Part shown: in pieces, positions 60,558-64,000 of the stretch
Layout of the letters: every line of letters starts with the position of its first letter
Numbering within the stretch: position 1 is the stretch's first letter
Source: Streptomyces sp. Root1304
Lineage (GTDB): Bacteria; Actinomycetota; Actinomycetes; Streptomycetales; Streptomycetaceae
Direction: 5' to 3'
Assembly (NCBI RefSeq): GCF_001426405.1
Contig: NZ_LMEP01000025.1
Location: forward strand, 330,750 to 394,749
DNA length: 64,000 nt
The notes under the pieces: model-generated
What the model saw: only the letters and a program-made list of their open reading frames with translations
What the model was told of the DNA's origin: nothing
Database searches by the model: none
Position numbers and translations under genes: made by a program

Positions 60558-61705
60558 AGATCGGGATCGTCTGCCCGTACGCCTGGGACGTGCCGGGCGG
60601 CGTCCAGTTCCACATCCGCGACCTTGCCGAGCATCTGATCCGGCTCGGCCACCAGGTCTCCGTCCTCGCCCCCGCCGACGACGAGACCGCGCTGCCGCCG
60701 TACGTGGTCTCGGCCGGCCGGGCCGTGGCCGTGTCGTACAACGGCTCGGTGGCCCGCCTCAGCTTCGGCTTCCTCTCGGCCGCGCGGGTACGCCGCTGGC
60801 TGCACGACGGCACCTTCGACGTCGTCCACATCCACGAGCCGACCTCGCCCTCGCTCGGGCTGCTGACCTGCTGGGCGGCGCAGGGGCCGATCGTCGCCAC
60901 CTTCCACACCTCGAACCCGCGCTCGCGGGCCATGATCGCCGCGTACCCGATCCTCCAGCCCGCGCTGGAGAAGATCAGCGCCCGCATCGCGGTCAGCGAG
61001 TACGCGCGGCGCACGCTCGTCGAGCACCTCGGCGGCGACGCCGTCGTCATCCCCAACGGCGTCGACGTGGACTTCTTCGCGCGCGCCGAGCCGAAGAAGG
61101 AGTGGCAGGGCGAGACGCTCGGCTTCATCGGCCGGATCGACGAGCCGCGGAAGGGCCTGCCGGTCCTCATGCGCGCCCTCCCGAAGATCCTCGCCGCCCG
61201 GCCCGGGGCGCGGCTCCTGGTCGCGGGACGCGGGGACGAGGAGGAGGCGGTGGCCTCGCTGCCGCGGGAGATGCGCTCCCGGGTGGAGTTCCTCGGCATG
61301 GTCAGCGACGAGGACAAGGCGCGGCTGCTGCGCAGCGTCGACGTGTACGTGGCGCCCAACACCGGGGGCGAGAGCTTCGGCATCATCCTCGTCGAGGCGC
61401 TGTCGGCCGGAGCGCCGGTCCTCGCCGCCGACCTGGACGCCTTCGCGCAGGTCCTCGACCAGGGTGCGGCGGGTGAACTCTTCACCAACGAGGACGCCGA
61501 CGCGCTGGCGGACGCGGCGATCCGGCTCCTCGGCGACGAGGAGCGCCGGGCGGAGCTGAGCGCCCGCGGCTCGGCCCACGTCCGCCGCTTCGACTGGAGC
61601 ACGGTGGGCGCGGACATCCTCGCGGTCTACGAGACGGTGACGGACGGCGCGGCGGCGGTGGACACGGACGAACGCGTGGGGCTGCGGGCGCGGCTGGGGC
61701 TGTAG
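60554..61705 (+). CDS. pimA: GDP-mannose:phosphatidylinositol alpha-mannosyltransferase
   Basis: 383 residues; GTG overlapping the patA stop. GT-B fold, GT4 family: N-terminal IVCPYAWDVPGGVQFHIRDLAEHL, IHEPTSPSLGLLTCW, PNGVDVDFF, and C-terminal nucleotide-sugar motif NTGGESFGIILVEALSAGAPVLA. It adds the first mannose to phosphatidylinositol. Known context thrS-HIT-pgsA-patA-pimA-pdxS in mycobacteria agrees. Confidence 0.93.
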   Translation: MKIGIVCPYAWDVPGGVQFHIRDLAEHLIRLGHQVSVLAPADDETALPPYVVSAGRAVAVSYNGSVARLSFGFLSAARVRRWLHDGTFDVVHIHEPTSPSLGLLTCWAAQGPIVATFHTSNPRSRAMIAAYPILQPALEKISARIAVSEYARRTLVEHLGGDAVVIPNGVDVDFFARAEPKKEWQGETLGFIGRIDEPRKGLPVLMRALPKILAARPGARLLVAGRGDEEEAVASLPREMRSRVEFLGMVSDEDKARLLRSVDVYVAPNTGGESFGIILVEALSAGAPVLAADLDAFAQVLDQGAAGELFTNEDADALADAAIRLLGDEERRAELSARGSAHVRRFDWSTVGADILAVYETVTDGAAAVDTDERVGLRARLGL

Positions 61706-61910
61706 GGACGCGGCCGGAGCCGTACGGCGCCCGGACCGGGGGCCGTACGGGCACCGGGCCCGGAGCGGATGGTGCGGCGCCCGGCCCGGGTACGCCCCCG
61801 CCGTACGCCCCCGCCGGGGCCCGTCGCAGGGCGGTCCCGGGTGTCCTGTTCGCCCGGGACCGTGACGTTCGTGCAGGTGCGCCGCCACCGCCCCGGTAGC
61901 CTGTGCGCCC

Positions 61911-62453
61911 GTGACCGAAACCCTGATCTGGACCGTCGTCGCGCTGATTCTCATCGGCGTCTATCTCAGCTGGACCGCCGGACGGCTCGACCGGCTGCAC
62001 TCCCGTATCGACGCCGCCCGCGCCGCTCTGGACGCGCAGCTGCTGCGCCGGGCCTCGGTCACCCAGGAGCTGGCCACCTCCGGTGTGCTCGACCCGGCCG
62101 CCTCGATCGTGCTGTACGAGGCCGCGCACGCGGCCCGGCAGGCCGAGGAGGACCACCGGGAGGTCGCCGAGAGCGAGCTGAGCCAGGCCCTGCGGGTCGT
62201 GTTCGGCGAGCCCGAGCAGGTGGAGCTCGTACGGGAGGCGGCGGGTGGCGAGGAGGCCGCGGAGGAACTCGCGCAGGCCGCCCGGCGGGTGCCGATGGCC
62301 CGCCGGTTCCACAACGACGCCGTACGGGCCGCCCGCGCCCTGCGCCGCCACCGGAAGGTCCGCTGGTTCCGGCTCGCGGGCCACGCGCCCTTCCCGCTGG
62401 CCTTCGAAATGGACGACGAGCCGCCGGTGGCCCTTGCCGATCGCCCGGCCTGA
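61911..62453 (+). CDS. N-terminally anchored membrane protein, coiled-coil-like
   Basis: 180 residues. One N-terminal membrane helix (LIWTVVALILIGVYLSWTAG) is followed by Ala/Glu/Arg-rich helices (DRLHSRIDAARAALDAQLLRRASVTQELA). These resemble a LemA-like helical bundle, but no LemA signature is certain. TAGCCT at 61897-61902 is the likely -10, with the GTG 9 bases further: probably leaderless. The gap 61706-61910 carries only hairpin-prone GC repeats. Confidence 0.78.
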   Translation: MTETLIWTVVALILIGVYLSWTAGRLDRLHSRIDAARAALDAQLLRRASVTQELATSGVLDPAASIVLYEAAHAARQAEEDHREVAESELSQALRVVFGEPEQVELVREAAGGEEAAEELAQAARRVPMARRFHNDAVRAARALRRHRKVRWFRLAGHAPFPLAFEMDDEPPVALADRPA

Positions 62454-62483
62454 CGCCTCGTAACCTGCGAAAACGATCCACCA

Positions 62484-62520
62484 GGTCCACATTGGCCCTT
62501 GCTGTGGACCGCAGGTGGAC
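62484..62520. promoter_or_regulatory. Candidate operator for pdxS-pdxT
   Basis: GGTCCAC (62484-62490) and GTGGACC (62504-62510) are inverted copies; a further GTGGAC (62515-62520) forms an 11-base direct repeat with the middle one. MocR-type PdxR regulators bind repeated GTGGAC/GTGGTC-like sites upstream of pdxST in several Gram-positives. The regulator gene is not in this window. Confidence 0.5.
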
Positions 62521-62570
62521 TGTTTCCTCACTGGTGTCGTCATTTCGCTGTTGTCACGAGTGAGGTACTT

Positions 62571-63485
62571 GTGTCCACCACGCCTTCCCCCTTCCCCCAG
62601 TCCCCCGAGACCGGCACCGCCCGTGTGAAGCGCGGCATGGCCGAGCAGCTCAAGGGCGGCGTGATCATGGACGTGGTCAACGCCGAGCAGGCGAAGATCG
62701 CCGAGGACGCCGGCGCCGTGGCCGTCATGGCCCTGGAGCGGGTCCCGGCGGACATCCGCAAGGACGGCGGCGTGGCCCGCATGTCCGACCCGAACATGAT
62801 CGAAGAGATCATCGGCGCGGTCTCCATCCCGGTCATGGCCAAGTCCCGCATCGGCCACTTCGTCGAGGCCCAGGTCCTCCAGTCCCTCGGCGTCGACTAC
62901 ATCGACGAGTCCGAGGTCCTGACCCCGGCCGACGAGGTCAACCACTCCGACAAGTGGGCCTTCACGACCCCCTTCGTCTGTGGCGCCACCAACCTGGGCG
63001 AGGCCCTGCGCCGCATCGCCGAGGGCGCGGCCATGATCCGCTCCAAGGGCGAGGCCGGCACCGGCAACGTCGTCGAGGCCGTCCGCCACCTGCGCCAGAT
63101 CAAGAACGAGATCGCCCGGCTGCGCGGCTTCGACAACAACGAGCTGTTCGCCGCCGCCAAGGACCTGCGCGCCCCGTACGAGCTGGTCAAGGAGGTCGCC
63201 GAGCTCGGCAAGCTGCCGGTCGTGCTGTTCTCCGCCGGTGGTGTCGCCACCCCCGCCGACGCCGCGCTCATGCGCCAGCTCGGCGCCGAGGGCGTCTTCG
63301 TCGGCTCCGGCATCTTCAAGTCGGGCGACCCGGCCAAGCGCGCCGCCGCCATCGTGAAGGCCACCACCTTCTACGACGACCCGAAGATCATCGCGGACGC
63401 CTCCCGCAACCTCGGCGAGGCCATGGTCGGCATCAACTGCGACACCCTCCCCGAGTCCGAGCGCTACGCCAACCGCGGCTGGTAG
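62571..63485 (+). CDS. pdxS: Pyridoxal 5'-phosphate synthase, synthase subunit
   Basis: 304 residues from the GTG at 62571, five bases after GTGAGG. A TIM-barrel enzyme: VKRGMAEQLKGGVIMDVV, catalytic Lys in IPVMAKSRIGH, IDESEVLTPADEVNH, and the phosphate loop FSAGGVATPADAALMRQLGAEGVFVGSGIFKS. It builds PLP from ribose-5-phosphate, glyceraldehyde-3-phosphate and ammonia supplied by PdxT. Confidence 0.97.
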   Translation: MSTTPSPFPQSPETGTARVKRGMAEQLKGGVIMDVVNAEQAKIAEDAGAVAVMALERVPADIRKDGGVARMSDPNMIEEIIGAVSIPVMAKSRIGHFVEAQVLQSLGVDYIDESEVLTPADEVNHSDKWAFTTPFVCGATNLGEALRRIAEGAAMIRSKGEAGTGNVVEAVRHLRQIKNEIARLRGFDNNELFAAAKDLRAPYELVKEVAELGKLPVVLFSAGGVATPADAALMRQLGAEGVFVGSGIFKSGDPAKRAAAIVKATTFYDDPKIIADASRNLGEAMVGINCDTLPESERYANRGW

Positions 63486-63491
63486 TCACTC

Positions 63492-64000
63492 ATGAGCACC
63501 CCCGTCATCGGTGTCCTGGCCCTCCAGGGCGACGTACGGGAGCACCTGATCGCCCTGGCCGCGGCCGACGCCGTGGCCAGGCCGGTGAGGCGCCCCGAGG
63601 AGCTGGCCGAGGTCGACGGCCTGGTCATCCCCGGTGGAGAGTCCACCACCATCTCCAAGCTGGCCGAACTGTTCGGCCTGATGGAGCCGCTGCGCGAGCG
63701 CATCGCCGCGGGCATGCCGGTCTACGGCACCTGCGCCGGTCTCATCATGCTCGCCGAGAAGATCCTCGACCCGCGTTCGGGCCAGGAGACCTTCGGCGGC
63801 ATCGACATGATCGTCCGCCGCAACGCCTTCGGCCGGCAGAACGAGTCCTTCGAGGCCGGCGTCACCGTCGCGGGCATCGAGGACGGCCCCGTCGAGGGCG
63901 TCTTCATCCGGGCCCCCTGGGTGGAGTCCGTCGGCGCCGAGGTCGAGGTCCTCGCCGAGCACGGCGGTCACGTCGTCGCCGTACGGCAGGGCCGGGCGCT
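63492..64000 (+). CDS. pdxT: Pyridoxal 5'-phosphate synthase, glutaminase subunit (3' end missing)
   Basis: The ATG at 63492 lies 6 bases after pdxS. 169 codons are inside the window; the gene runs off the end. N-terminal IGVLALQGDVREHL, GGESTT loop, nucleophile Cys81 in YGTCAGLIML, and QNESFEAGV. The catalytic His and Glu of the triad lie beyond the window. It supplies ammonia to PdxS. Confidence 0.96.
   Translation, partial: MSTPVIGVLALQGDVREHLIALAAADAVARPVRRPEELAEVDGLVIPGGESTTISKLAELFGLMEPLRERIAAGMPVYGTCAGLIMLAEKILDPRSGQETFGGIDMIVRRNAFGRQNESFEAGVTVAGIEDGPVEGVFIRAPWVESVGAEVEVLAEHGGHVVAVRQGRA

Overview
The window is chromosomal DNA of a Streptomyces (or a very close actinomycete). The signs are very high GC with GC-rich third codon positions, GTG starts and GTGA/ATGA stop-start overlaps, several probable leaderless genes, a near-complete match to the sporulation protein SsgB, and a gene order I recall from the conserved Streptomyces core (argJBDR ... 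argH ... glpQ ... metNIQ ... cobalamin genes ... tRNA cluster ... pabBC ... ssgB ... thrS ... pgsA-patA-pimA ... pdxS-pdxT). Species cannot be fixed from sequence alone.

Layout. 1-2.85 kb: 3' end of argJ, then argB, argD and argR (arginine synthesis and its repressor). 2.9-9.0 kb: a minus-strand three-gene unit headed by a 1688-residue caspase / HSP90-type ATPase / helical-repeat protein that looks like a conflict (defence or programmed cell death) system. 9.1-14.7 kb: PPOX-fold protein, argH with its own promoter and ARG-like operator, a HAD phosphatase, a TetR-MFS efflux pair behind a perfect palindrome, and an acyltransferase. 15-18.3 kb: Tat-exported glycerophosphodiesterase, sigma-factor-like protein, acetyltransferase, two small membrane proteins. 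18.6-21.6 kb: a 28-codon Cys/Met-rich leader ORF followed by the MetNIQ methionine importer. 21.8-29.1 kb: acetyltransferase, then corrin/siroheme enzymes CobL, a BluB-CobT fusion with a 600-residue low-complexity N-terminus, and a CysG-like protein.

29.2-35.4 kb holds the most unusual region. An intact TrmH-family methyltransferase gene is followed by a lower-GC accessory segment: an SGNH hydrolase, a frameshifted solute-binding-protein/carbamoyltransferase chimera, and a 37-residue acidic peptide ending in Cys with its own terminator. After these comes a second, truncated TrmH C-terminus, and then a Ser/Thr kinase. This looks like an island inserted at the 3' end of the methyltransferase gene, carrying a decaying peptide (RiPP-like) cluster.

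36-44.7 kb: small membrane protein, phosphotransferase-fold protein, zinc ribbon, a minus-strand tRNA operon (Gly, Cys, three Val), pabB/pabC, acetyltransferase, DsbA-like protein, small membrane proteins, CGNR zinc-finger regulator, ssgB, PGPGW membrane protein. 44.7-51 kb: two dispersed tRNA-Val(CAC) genes flanking a large membrane protein and an SRPBCC protein, then a DEDD exonuclease and a DUF4365-like pair. 51-64 kb: thrS, a K+ channel, HIT hydrolase, a large membrane protein, an EF-G paralogue, the phosphatidylinositol mannoside genes pgsA-patA-pimA, and pdxS-pdxT (pyridoxal phosphate synthase), the last cut by the window edge.

How the parts work together: argJBDR and argH make arginine under ArgR; metNIQ imports methionine, probably under cysteine-responsive attenuation; the cob genes build the corrin ring and lower ligand; pgsA-patA-pimA build PIM lipids in one translationally coupled operon; PdxS and PdxT form one enzyme. 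The caspase unit and the trmH island are the accessory parts most worth follow-up.
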